Source: an uncultured Sutterella sp.
GTDB lineage: Bacteria > Pseudomonadota > Gammaproteobacteria > Burkholderiales > Burkholderiaceae_F
Length of the DNA: 64,000 bases
Direction of reading: 5' to 3'
Assembly (NCBI GenBank): GCA_905213905.1
Contig: CAJMKD010000002.1
Location: forward strand, 1 to 64,000
Below are positions 33,569 through 43,244 of the stretch, one piece after another. Position numbers and translations under genes: made by a program. The notes below the pieces were generated by a model, which searched no databases, was not told the origin of the DNA, and was given only the letters and a program-made list of their open reading frames with translations. Numbering within the stretch: position 1 is the stretch's first letter; each line of letters opens with the position of its first letter.

Positions 33569-34865
33569 GATCATTCCGGTCGGCTGCGCCGCTCTGGCGG
33601 CAGCGCTCGGGCTTGGCGCCGGCTTGATTCATATGGAAAAATCAGCCTTCAGCGATGCGCTTCGTTCGCTTGCAGATGCGGCGCCCGAAGGCGTTTCAAT
33701 CGACGCTGACATTACTGCGAGCGATTTTTTCTCCACAGACTTTTCCGTGCGGATCGGTGAAGCGCAGGAAAACGGGTTCGCAGCTCGATGGAACGGACGT
33801 GCGACGTTCGGGCTCGGCACCGTTGTCCGGGCGACGCTCGACGATCGGCGGGATCTCGGCCGTCTTTTGCCGGACCTCGGCATTGCTGGCTTTCGCGATG
33901 AGCTTCGCATCGAATGGGCGCCCTGGCGCAGTGCGATACCTGTGCGCTGGCGGACGCCGGGATTTGATTACCTGCCTGCGCAGGCGGGGGGCGCAGACCT
34001 TGCCTGCACCGTTGAACCCGCGGGCTTTGATGGCGAGCTGAAGGACGGCCGCTTCGTGAAGCTCGCTTGGACGGGCGAGGGGTTTGGCTGCACGGCGAAG
34101 AATCGATCGCTTTTCTCCCTCAAGGATTTCGCCTTTGCCTTTTCTGAAATGAAGGCGCCGCAGGCCGCTGCGCTCGAGCATCTTGCGCCGCTTTATCCGG
34201 TCGAGTCCTCCTTGCGGATCGGCGCCTTTTCTGGCTGGGGGTGCGATTTCAAGAACATCGCGCTCTCGGCGAAGCTCGAAGAGGCTTCTAAGCCGGCTGC
34301 AGCGGCTGCAGAGCGCCAGAGCGAAGCGCAGAGCGGCCAAGCGGCGCCTCTTCGCTGGCGCGAGATACTGTCAGGCTCGGTTGATTCGCCGGCGTTCGAG
34401 AACAACATTCTCGGGGAGCGGATCGCGCTCAAGCTTCGCGTCGAGGGGCTCACGCAGGATCTGGCGGACAAGATTGTCGGCCTCAACATGGCGCTTCTTG
34501 CCGCTGGCGACGAGACGCTGCTCACTGCCGGCGCCATCAAGGTGCTTGAAGATGCATTCATGCGGGGCGGCCTTGCGCTGCATCTCGACGATTTGTCGCT
34601 CGAGCACAAGGGCGAGCGCGCGGCGATCGCAGGCACATTTGCCTTTTTGGGCGATCCGCAGGCGGATCGGGCGGCGGCATACGATCCGAACCGCGGCGTT
34701 TCGCTCGGCAGCTTCACGGTGTCGATTCCGACGAGCATGCTCGACGCCGGAGCAGCCGCGCCTTTCGTTTCGAGCGGACAGCTCCGAGTCGAGGACGGCG
34801 CCTACCGTGCGAACGTCGAAATATCGACCGTCGGCATTGCTGCCAACGGCGTGCCGGTCTTCTGA
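33561..34865 (+). CDS. YdgA-like (DUF945-type) exported protein, function unknown
   Basis: A 434-residue protein with an N-terminal hydrophobic segment (about residues 4-22) that should act as a signal anchor, followed by a large soluble, strand-rich periplasmic region. The order of elements recalls the DUF945/YdgA family: a basic start and hydrophobic segment, an early DFFSTDFSVRI strand, a middle ALEHLAPLYPVESSL, and a late LSLEHKGERAAIAGTFAFLG. That match is moderate. An Ala-rich insert lies near residue 245. ATG 33561 has AAGGAGG 6 bases upstream, inside the end of the CNNM gene, so the two are coupled. A shared role in envelope or ion homeostasis is a guess. Confidence 0.7.
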   Translation: MRKIIPVGCAALAAALGLGAGLIHMEKSAFSDALRSLADAAPEGVSIDADITASDFFSTDFSVRIGEAQENGFAARWNGRATFGLGTVVRATLDDRRDLGRLLPDLGIAGFRDELRIEWAPWRSAIPVRWRTPGFDYLPAQAGGADLACTVEPAGFDGELKDGRFVKLAWTGEGFGCTAKNRSLFSLKDFAFAFSEMKAPQAAALEHLAPLYPVESSLRIGAFSGWGCDFKNIALSAKLEEASKPAAAAAERQSEAQSGQAAPLRWREILSGSVDSPAFENNILGERIALKLRVEGLTQDLADKIVGLNMALLAAGDETLLTAGAIKVLEDAFMRGGLALHLDDLSLEHKGERAAIAGTFAFLGDPQADRAAAYDPNRGVSLGSFTVSIPTSMLDAGAAAPFVSSGQLRVEDGAYRANVEISTVGIAANGVPVF

Positions 34866-34878
34866 GGCGGCGAAATAA

Positions 34879-34910
34879 AAAAAACGGACGGCGGCTGCCG
34901 TCCGTTTTTT
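34879..34910. terminator. Bidirectional terminator between the YdgA-like gene and pyrF
   Basis: A perfect stem at 34879-34892 and 34897-34910 (core ACGGACGGC with GCCGTCCGT) with a GGCT loop. The A-run on the left and T-run on the right serve both converging transcripts. Confidence 0.92.
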
Positions 34911-34933
34911 GTGAGGGAAAGCCGGCCCCGTTC

Positions 34934-35749
34934 TCAGAAGCGTGAGCGGTTGATGGCGTCGCGGGTTTCTTCGGCGGCGAGCTTTGCCTTTTCCTGCCAG
35001 TCTTCGCCGCTGCCCGCATAAATGATGGCGCGTCCGGAATTGATGACCATGCCGTCGCCGCGCTCGGTCTGGCCGGCCTTCACGCAGTCGCTGATGCTGC
35101 CGCCCTGCGCGCCGATGCCGGGCACAAGGAGCGGCACGTCGGGCGCAATGCTACGCACGCTGGCAAGCTCAAGCGGGTAGGTGGCGCCGACGACAAGGCC
35201 GAGCTGCCCCGTGGTGTTCCAGTCGGTCGAGACGAGCCGCGCGACGTGCTCGTAGAGGCGTTCGCCCTCGATGCGCAGCATCTGCAGGTCGTCGCCGCCC
35301 TTGTTGGACGTGCGGCAGAGAATGAAGGCGCCTTTGTCCTTGTAGGCGAGATAGGGTTCAATCGTGTCGAAGCCCATGTAGGGCGAGAGCGTCACGCAGT
35401 CGGCCTTGTAGCGCTCGAATGCCTCGCGTGCATAGTGTTCGGCCGTCGAGCCGATGTCGCCGCGCTTGGCGTCGAGAATGACGGGAATGCCGGGGTAATT
35501 CGCGTGAATGTAGGCAATCACGTCCTCGAGTTCGTGTTCAGCGCCGCAGGAGGCAAAGTAGGCAATTTGCGGCTTGAATGCGCAGACGGCATGCGCCGTG
35601 GCGTCGACGATGCCCGTGCAGAAGTCGTAAATCGCGCCAGGCTTGCCCTTGACGGGCGACGGAAAGCGCGCCGGATTCGGGTCGAGGCCGACGCAAAGGA
35701 GCGAATTGGCGCTTTTCCAGCGCGCACTAAGCATCTCGGTAAAGGTCAT
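34934..35749 (-). CDS. pyrF: Orotidine 5'-phosphate decarboxylase (type 2)
   Basis: PyrF makes UMP from OMP, the last step of de novo pyrimidine synthesis. The 271-residue protein is of the longer type-2 subfamily. Motifs are SLLCVGLDPNPARFP near residue 16, CAFKPQIAYFA, ILDAKRGDIGSTAEHYA (the catalytic Asp/Lys/Asp loop), LCRTSNKGGDDLQ and LVPGIGAQGG. I chose M at 35749 (MTFTEMLSARW) to match the family N-terminus. An ATG at 35791 with GAGG upstream would add 14 residues. It is transcribed alone and ends at a shared terminator. Confidence 0.95.
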   Translation of the reverse strand: MTFTEMLSARWKSANSLLCVGLDPNPARFPSPVKGKPGAIYDFCTGIVDATAHAVCAFKPQIAYFASCGAEHELEDVIAYIHANYPGIPVILDAKRGDIGSTAEHYAREAFERYKADCVTLSPYMGFDTIEPYLAYKDKGAFILCRTSNKGGDDLQMLRIEGERLYEHVARLVSTDWNTTGQLGLVVGATYPLELASVRSIAPDVPLLVPGIGAQGGSISDCVKAGQTERGDGMVINSGRAIIYAGSGEDWQEKAKLAAEETRDAINRSRF

Positions 35750-36104
35750 GACGTCTTGTTTTGTGTCTGCGAGGATTGTCAGATGGGGCATATCGCCTCG
35801 GGCGACATTCTACCCAATGCGCTCAACGCAGAACCATCCGTTCGAAAGATTCGTTCGGGGTCAAACCGTCGGGCTGCGACCGCGGGGCGCCGATGGATGG
35901 CGGCAGCCGCGGGATCGAGGAGCCCCGCCGCGAAGCGCTTCATGGACAGGCATAAGAGTAAGAATTAAGACTTAGATTAAAGAGAAAACAAAAAAGCTGG
36001 GTGTGAACGCCTCGTGTGCGCTAGCATGAAAATCCCATTGATACGCATGCATCCGTTCCGGCTTGCCGCAGCGGCTGGGCCGGATGCTTAGAGGAGGAGC
36101 AGCC
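35750..36104. other. 355-base divergent promoter region with an AT-rich repeat block
   Basis: It separates pyrF (minus) from the thioredoxin-fold gene (plus). On the minus strand TAGAAT near 35810 could serve pyrF. At 35951-35996 a strikingly AT-rich block contains spaced TTAAG/TTAGA-type words (on the minus strand TTTAAT, CTTAAT and TCTTAT at 12-base steps). This could be a response-regulator site, although the spacing differs from the 11-base PmrA box. Confidence 0.4.
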
Positions 36105-36734
36105 ATGGGCTTCCAATCAAAAATGAATCGGCGCAGCGCGCTTCGCGCCGCCTGGGCGCTGGGGCTCGTCGCGGCGGGCACGGTGCCCGGGGCGATGCCG
36201 GCCTTCGCATACGAATCGAAGTGGCCGGCGAAGCCCCGCGTGCCGAGCGACCTCAATCTCGAAGAACTCTTCGTCGAGCTCGAGCAGGGCGGCAAGGGCA
36301 TTCGCGTCTCCGACGTCAAGGATGCGCCCACGGTCTACATGCTTTTCGATGCACAGTGCAGCTGGTGCGTCTGGCAGGAGGCGCAGTTTGAGCCTTTCTT
36401 CAAAAAGGTGAATTTTGTCTGGTTCCCTGTGGCGGTGCTCTCGCCCTGGAGTCCGCTCCAAGGCGGCGCCATGCTCGCAGACAAGGATCCCCTGGGCGCA
36501 TGGCAGCGTCACCGCGAACACTTCAAGGATCCGGAATTCCGTGGCCTCGACGTTCGCGGCATGACGGTGCCCTTTGATGCGCAGACGGCTGTCTGGAACA
36601 ACTCGAAGATCTATCGCCGCGCCGGCGGACGCGACGTGCCCTTCGGCGTCATGAAGCTTGCCAACGGGCGCTACGAAGCCATTCCGGAAATGAAGCGCGA
36701 AGAGTTTGCAGCCGTGACGGGCATCGAGCCTTAA
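36105..36734 (+). CDS. Periplasmic thioredoxin-fold protein with CSWC motif (DsbC/DsbG-like)
   Basis: A 209-residue exported protein. The N-terminus MNRRSALRAAWALGLVAAG plus an AFA cleavage site looks like a signal peptide, possibly of the twin-arginine kind. The mature part has the thioredoxin-like strand VYMLFDAQCSWCVWQEAQFEPFF with C85 and C88. It continues WFPVAVLSP, an ADKDPLGAWQRH helix and the late TAVWNNSK and PFGVMKLANG strands, an order seen in DsbG-type proteins. The dimerisation domain of DsbC/DsbG is much reduced. GAGGAGGAG before ATG 36105 is a strong ribosome-binding site. It may be kept reduced by the DsbD-type protein at 41-43 kb (inference). Confidence 0.8.
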   Translation: MGFQSKMNRRSALRAAWALGLVAAGTVPGAMPAFAYESKWPAKPRVPSDLNLEELFVELEQGGKGIRVSDVKDAPTVYMLFDAQCSWCVWQEAQFEPFFKKVNFVWFPVAVLSPWSPLQGGAMLADKDPLGAWQRHREHFKDPEFRGLDVRGMTVPFDAQTAVWNNSKIYRRAGGRDVPFGVMKLANGRYEAIPEMKREEFAAVTGIEP

Positions 36735-36774
36735 CGCGGCGCAAGCGCAAATCAGCTCGAGCGCGGAAAATAAA

Positions 36775-36808
36775 AAAAGGCGCTTTCCTTTCGCGGAGAG
36801 CGCCTTTT
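36775..36808. terminator. Bidirectional terminator between the CSWC protein gene and groEL
   Basis: AAAAGGCGCT (36775-36784) pairs with AGCGCCTTTT (36799-36808). The A-run upstream and T-run downstream suit both converging transcripts. Confidence 0.88.
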
Positions 36809-36866
36809 AACTTTGAGCGGACTGCACTTCAAGCGCGCAGTCCTCTCAATTTCGGCTTGCGGCCAA

Positions 36867-38510
<1,644 letters not shown>

Positions 38511-38562
38511 TCCTCAAAAAAAATCGGTACTGGATGTGAAAACCGTTTGCCTAGCGGGCGAA

Positions 38563-38850
38563 TTACTCAAGCACGCCCATGATGTCTTCTTCGCGCATGA
38601 CGAGGAGCTCCTCGCCGTCGACCTTGACGGTCTGGCCGGAGTACTTGCCGAAGAGGACGCGGTCGCCGACCTTGACTTCCGGCGTGATGAGGCGGCCGGC
38701 TTCGTCGCGCTTGCCCGGGCCCACCGCAATCACTTCACCCTGATCGGGCTTTTCGCCGGCAGCATCAGGAATGACAATGCCGAAAGCGGTGGTCGTTTCG
38801 GCTGCAAGGCGCTTGATGATGACGCGGTCATGCAAAGGACGGATCTGCAT
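38563..38850 (-). CDS. groES: Co-chaperonin GroES (10 kDa)
   Basis: GroES is the heptameric lid of the GroEL chamber. The 95-residue protein starts MQIRPLHDRVIIKRL and carries the mobile-loop region (AETTTAFGIVIPDAA), AVGPGKRDEAG, VGDRVLFGKYSG and the final EEDIMGVLE. I chose the ATG at 38850, which has GGAG 9 bases upstream on the minus strand and gives the family N-terminus; five codons upstream are also open. It is the first gene of groES-groEL. Confidence 0.98.
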   Translation of the reverse strand: MQIRPLHDRVIIKRLAAETTTAFGIVIPDAAGEKPDQGEVIAVGPGKRDEAGRLITPEVKVGDRVLFGKYSGQTVKVDGEELLVMREEDIMGVLE

Positions 38851-38985
38851 CTCAGATATCTCCAATCAAACTTGTTTCCTGCCGTCGGACGGCCCGCATC
38901 GAAAGGAGCCTGCCGCGGCGGCGGACGATCAAAAAACCTGGCCGAAAACGCGAAGAAGGAGGCGCTTTCGCCGTGCATATTCCCC

Positions 38986-39013
38986 ATATGGGGACAGGGG
39001 GCATTTTTTCAAG
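38986..39013 (-). promoter_or_regulatory. Sigma-32 (RpoH) heat-shock promoter of groES-groEL
   Basis: On the minus strand CTTGAA (39013-39008) is followed after 14 bases by CCCCATAT (38993-38986), an excellent match to the CTTGAA / CCCCATnT heat-shock consensus. Transcription would start near 38978, giving a leader of about 130 bases. No CIRCE element is present, so HrcA control is not indicated. Confidence 0.9.
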
Positions 39014-39182
39014 AGGCATTTGCAAAAAAAAAATTGTGCCGCCGCCGCAAGCGCGGGCGCTTCCTTTTCGCCGGCGATGCGAGCCTATTGAAAAAGCAGC
39101 GGGTTCCCGGCGGGCGCTATCATCAAAAGCCTAGAGGCCGGCCGTTTTTCGAGGTCGGCGGCTATTTTGAGAGGTGAAGGCG

Positions 39183-40841
39183 GTGACGAAAACGGGTTCT
39201 CTGCGTGCTTTTGCGGTGCGTGCGCTTCTTTGGACGACGGGGGCGGCGCTTCTGGCGGCGGGCGGCGCTGCATATTCGGCTGATTCGCAAAAGGCACAAG
39301 CTGAAAAATCGGACAAGCCGGCAGCGGCCAAAGCCCAGCAGGCCTCGCCCGTGCCCGCGCCGCTCGCACGGGCGGCCAAGCGCTGGAAGGTGAACCTGAG
39401 CGACGTCGTCATTGCTGTGATGCCGCTCGATGAAGTGAAAATCGACGCCAAAGGCCGCTCAAACGTCTCGAAGATACCGCTGCGCTACGGGCTCAACGCC
39501 GATCGCACCGATCGGCCCGCTTCGACAGCCAAGCTCGTGACGACGCTCGTCGGCCTGGAAACGCTCGGCGCAGGCTTTCATTGGTACACGCGCTTTTACG
39601 CCGATGCGAAGCCCGACCACAAGGGCGTTTTAAATGGCAACCTCTACGTGCGGGGCGGCGGCGATCCGACGCTCGTCATTGAAGACTTTGCCCTTCAGGT
39701 CGACAAGCTCGCGCAGCTCGGCGTCAAGCGCATCACGGGCAACATCGTGATCGACCGCTCGTACTTCGACCTGCCCCCCTTTAATCCGGGCGCTTTCGAC
39801 GGCAGAAGCTCCCGGCCCTACAACCTCGGGCCCGATGCCGCGCTCATGAATTACCGGAATTTGTCGCTCGAGCTTGTCCCCGACCGCGAGGCGGGCGTCG
39901 CCCGGGTCGTGGCGCTGCCGCACATGGCGGGCGTGACGTATCCGAAGACCGTGAAGCTGAGCAAAGGGAGCTGCGGCGACTGGAAGACAAAGCTCGGCTT
40001 CCGGCTGCGCACGGAGAAGAACGGCGCCAAGCGCGTCGTCTTCAACGGCACGCTGCCGCGCGCCTGCGGCGCAAAGAACTTCAACGTGATCGCCTTCGAG
40101 CCGAACGAATACTTCGAGCGCGTCTTCCGTGACCTGTGGACCAAGACGGGCGGCGCCTGGGCGGGCCATGTCGTCGACGGGAAGATCCCCGCCGAGGCCG
40201 AACGGCTCTTCGTTCGCATGTCGCCTTCCATGGCGGAAGTGATTCCGCTCATCAACAAGTGGTCCAACAACACCATGGCGCGGCATGTGTTTCTGACGCT
40301 CGGGCAGAAGAAGGTCCGCGAAGAGGAGAAGGCCCGGGAAAGCGCCAAGCGCAAAGAGAAGGCCGGCAATGCGGTCAAATCGGATGCGAAGGCGCAGACC
40401 ATGCACTTCCCGCGCGGCACGACGCTCGCCGACGGCCGCGCAGTCATTGCCGAGTGGCTTGAAAAGCGCGGCATCGACTCGAAGAAGGTCTATATCGACA
40501 ACGGCTCCGGGCTTTCCCGGGAGACGCGCGTCACCGGACGCGCCATGACGGAAATTCTCGCTGCCGGCTGGCAGGGCCCCTACTGGCCCGAATACGCGGC
40601 ATCGCTGCCGATTTCCGGCGAGGACGGCACGATGGTGCGCCGCAAGATCGCCGTATCGCACGGCCGCATCAAGACAGGCTTTCTGCGGGACGTCCGCTCG
40701 ATCGGCGGCTACGTGCAGACGCGCGCGGGCGAGCGCTACGCAGTCTACGCGAGCGTGCGGGGCACGAAGAACATGCCGGGCGGCATCGTCTTTCTCGACA
40801 ATGTGATCGACTGGGTCTACAAGCTGCCGGCGCGGCAGTAG
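39183..40841 (+). CDS. dacB: D-alanyl-D-alanine carboxypeptidase/endopeptidase (PBP4, DacB)
   Basis: A periplasmic S13-family penicillin-binding protein that trims pentapeptides and cuts DD-cross-links. The 552-residue precursor has an N-terminal signal sequence (hydrophobic about residues 13-31). The three active-site motifs are SxxK at S114-K117 (PASTAKLVT), SNN near 360 (KWSNNTMARH) and KTG near 496 (GRIKTGFL). The large family-typical insert lies between the first two. An additional Lys/Glu-rich stretch lies near 380-410. I chose GTG 39183, with AGAGG 8 bases upstream, over the GTG three codons before. It converges on dsbD across a shared terminator. Confidence 0.93.
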   Translation: MTKTGSLRAFAVRALLWTTGAALLAAGGAAYSADSQKAQAEKSDKPAAAKAQQASPVPAPLARAAKRWKVNLSDVVIAVMPLDEVKIDAKGRSNVSKIPLRYGLNADRTDRPASTAKLVTTLVGLETLGAGFHWYTRFYADAKPDHKGVLNGNLYVRGGGDPTLVIEDFALQVDKLAQLGVKRITGNIVIDRSYFDLPPFNPGAFDGRSSRPYNLGPDAALMNYRNLSLELVPDREAGVARVVALPHMAGVTYPKTVKLSKGSCGDWKTKLGFRLRTEKNGAKRVVFNGTLPRACGAKNFNVIAFEPNEYFERVFRDLWTKTGGAWAGHVVDGKIPAEAERLFVRMSPSMAEVIPLINKWSNNTMARHVFLTLGQKKVREEEKARESAKRKEKAGNAVKSDAKAQTMHFPRGTTLADGRAVIAEWLEKRGIDSKKVYIDNGSGLSRETRVTGRAMTEILAAGWQGPYWPEYAASLPISGEDGTMVRRKIAVSHGRIKTGFLRDVRSIGGYVQTRAGERYAVYASVRGTKNMPGGIVFLDNVIDWVYKLPARQ

Positions 40842-40893
40842 CCGCTGCAGAGCGCCTGCGCGCCTGGGTGCGCGCTCGCTTGAGGAAAAAAGA

Positions 40894-40925
40894 ATGTCGG
40901 CTCATCCTTGGCGGATGGCCGACAT
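40894..40925. terminator. Bidirectional terminator between dacB and the DsbD-type gene
   Basis: ATGTCGGC (40894-40901) pairs with GCCGACAT (40918-40925), and an inner CATCC pairs with GGATG around a short loop. A-rich sequence precedes it and TCTTTATTT follows. Confidence 0.85.
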
Positions 40926-40952
40926 GTCTTTATTTAGGGGCGCCAGGCTTCC

Positions 40953-43226
40953 TTACTTTGCCTCGAGCGCCGCAATCACGACCGAGGGGGTGAGCAGCTC
41001 CGGCAGCACCGCCACTTCGCCGTTCGGCCGGTAGATGAGATAGAGCGGCACGCCGCTTCTGCCGAACCGGCCGAGCACCTCGGTGATCGCCGGATCGTGG
41101 TTCGTCCAGTCGCCCATGAGCCGCACGTAGCCGAGGTCATTGAACTTTGCCAGGACTTCGTCTCGGTCGAGCGCTGCGAGCTTGTTGGCCTGGCAGGTGA
41201 CGCACCAGGCGGCCGTGAAGTCGACGAAGACGGGCTTGCCCTCGGCGAGCGCCGCCGATACAGCCGCTTCGCTCCAGGGCGTCCAGCCTTCGGCAACCGA
41301 GCGGTCTGCGCGCGCAAAGGCCTCCAGGTTCGCAAGGCCGACTGCGGCAATGGCAAGCACGGCCATGACGGCCATCACCGGGCGATTGCGCCCGAGCCCC
41401 CATTGCTCTCGTCCCAAAAGCCAGCAGAAGACCGCAGCGGCGGCCAAGCCGCAGAGAACGATCAGCATGCCGAAAAAGTTGATCTGCTTGGAGAGCACCC
41501 AGCCGAGCCAGAGCACGGCGAGCGCCATCGGCACGGCCATGACCTTGCGGAAGGTTTCCATCCAGGGGCCAGGCTTCGGCAGGCGCTTGGCCCAGGCCGG
41601 GAAGACGCAGAGAAGCAGCCACGGCATCGACATGCCGAGCCCGAGCGCAATGAAGACGAGAAGCGCTTCAAGCGCAGGCTGCGTGAGCGCGTAGCCGAGC
41701 GCCGCCCCCATGAAGGGCGCCGTGCACGGACTTGCCACAATGACGGCGAGCACGCCCGTGAGGAACGAACTTGCGAGACCGGACTTGGGGGCGCTGCGAA
41801 GCGCTTTTGCGTCGGCAATGCGAGAGCCTGCCGTGAATTCGAAGAGCCCCGCCAGATTCATCGTGATGACGGCAAAGAGCAGAATGAGAAGCGCGACCAC
41901 CCAGGGCGACTGCAGCTGAAAGCCCCAGCCGAGCGCGCTGCCCATGCCGCGAAGCGCCAGCAGCACGCCCGAAAGCGCCGCCATGGCAAGAACGGAACCA
42001 AAGGTAAACGCGAGGCCGTGCCCGAGGAGCCTTTCGCCGCGCTGCGCGCCGCCGATGAGCTGCAGGAGCTTCAGGGAAAGCACCGGGAAGACGCACGGCA
42101 TCAGATTGAGGATGAGCCCGCCCGCAAAGGCAAAGGCGAGCGCCGTCCAGGTCGTGAAGCTCGGCGAGCCGCCCGCTTCGGGGGCCTGCCCCGCGGGAGC
42201 GCCGCCGCGCGGCGCAGCGGGCGGCGCGACGTCGCCCGCTTCGAGCGGAATGGCCGCCTCAATCGCCCACCCGCCCGACGCTGGGCCGCCGTCGGCGACG
42301 AGAATGCCTGAAATCGCTTCGGCTGGCGCCTTGGCGAATTTTTCCGTTGCGCTCACGTATAGAGACGATGAAGCTGCGCCGGCGGCGTCGCCGCTCCCCT
42401 TCTCGTGCGTTTCAAAAAGAGGCGCGTCGCCGTAGAAGAGCACGTTGCGCTCGCTCGGGAAGAAGTCGAGCGAACGCTTGACGGGCAGCCCCGCGAGCTC
42501 GTCGATGCGGATGCGCGTGCCGTCGATCACGGCGCGAAGCGAGTCGGCGGAGGCCGGCCGTTCGGGAATGCGCCGCATCGCATCGGCTACGAGCTTGGCG
42601 TCGGGGCCGGGCTCGGCCGTGACGCGCAGCGGCAGCCGCAGCTCTGCATCGGCCGATTCCGGCACGCACATGTCGCGGCAGGCGAGGTACTCGACGTGCA
42701 GGCGAATGACGGCGCTCCCCGAGGTGCCCGCCGAGCGGGGAATCTCGACGCGGAAGGGGAAGGCGGTCGTTTCGCCGTAGCCGAAGCTCGTGATCGTGCC
42801 CGTAAGAAGGCGTTCCGGGATCGGAAACGCGGGTGCGCTCGCTTTGAAGCCCGCCGGAAGTGTGAAGGTGAATTCCGGCGCAAGGCCCGCATCGCCCGGG
42901 TTCTTCCAGTAGGTGTGCCAGCCCGCTTCATGCTCGAAGACGACGGCAAGCCTGTTTTCCGCCTGCGGCGTCAAAGCATTGTTTTCCGCTGCAAGGCGAA
43001 CGCGCACGTGGCGCGGCTCCGTGCGCTCGCCCGAGGCGGCATTCTTGGCGGCGTCAATGGCGGAAAGCCAGACGCCGCCCGAATCGCCCGGCGCGGCCAG
43101 GGCTGCCGGCGATGCGGCGGCAGCGAACGCGAAGAGCGCCGCCGCGGCGGCAAACGCTCTGAGGGCGGACGCCCCCGAGCGCAGCCGCTCGATCGCGGCC
43201 GACATGCTGAACCCGTACGTCTTCAT
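40953..43226 (-). CDS. dsbD: DsbD family thiol:disulfide interchange protein, ScsB-type
   Basis: This inner-membrane protein carries electrons from cytoplasmic thioredoxin to periplasmic thiol proteins. The 757-residue chain has a signal peptide and a large N-terminal periplasmic domain of the ScsB/DsbC-like kind (GWHTYWKNPGDAG near 102-114, cysteines C183 and C187 in ACRDMC). Next come eight or so membrane helices with the paired cysteines MPCVFP (near 376) and SPCTAP (near 499). A C-terminal thioredoxin domain carries AAWCVTCQ (near 673). All three redox pairs are intact. The long N-terminal domain marks it as ScsB-type rather than classic DsbD. The start at 43226 has GGAG 7 bases upstream. 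It follows hemL by 18 bases, so the two form an operon. Confidence 0.9.
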   Translation of the reverse strand: MKTYGFSMSAAIERLRSGASALRAFAAAAALFAFAAAASPAALAAPGDSGGVWLSAIDAAKNAASGERTEPRHVRVRLAAENNALTPQAENRLAVVFEHEAGWHTYWKNPGDAGLAPEFTFTLPAGFKASAPAFPIPERLLTGTITSFGYGETTAFPFRVEIPRSAGTSGSAVIRLHVEYLACRDMCVPESADAELRLPLRVTAEPGPDAKLVADAMRRIPERPASADSLRAVIDGTRIRIDELAGLPVKRSLDFFPSERNVLFYGDAPLFETHEKGSGDAAGAASSSLYVSATEKFAKAPAEAISGILVADGGPASGGWAIEAAIPLEAGDVAPPAAPRGGAPAGQAPEAGGSPSFTTWTALAFAFAGGLILNLMPCVFPVLSLKLLQLIGGAQRGERLLGHGLAFTFGSVLAMAALSGVLLALRGMGSALGWGFQLQSPWVVALLILLFAVITMNLAGLFEFTAGSRIADAKALRSAPKSGLASSFLTGVLAVIVASPCTAPFMGAALGYALTQPALEALLVFIALGLGMSMPWLLLCVFPAWAKRLPKPGPWMETFRKVMAVPMALAVLWLGWVLSKQINFFGMLIVLCGLAAAAVFCWLLGREQWGLGRNRPVMAVMAVLAIAAVGLANLEAFARADRSVAEGWTPWSEAAVSAALAEGKPVFVDFTAAWCVTCQANKLAALDRDEVLAKFNDLGYVRLMGDWTNHDPAITEVLGRFGRSGVPLYLIYRPNGEVAVLPELLTPSVVIAALEAK

Positions 43227-43244
43227 GCGAAGGCTCCGTAGAGA

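Noticed and set aside
38851..39182. CIRCE element for HrcA before groES
   Set aside because: No inverted TTAGCACTC repeat; only the sigma-32 promoter is seen.
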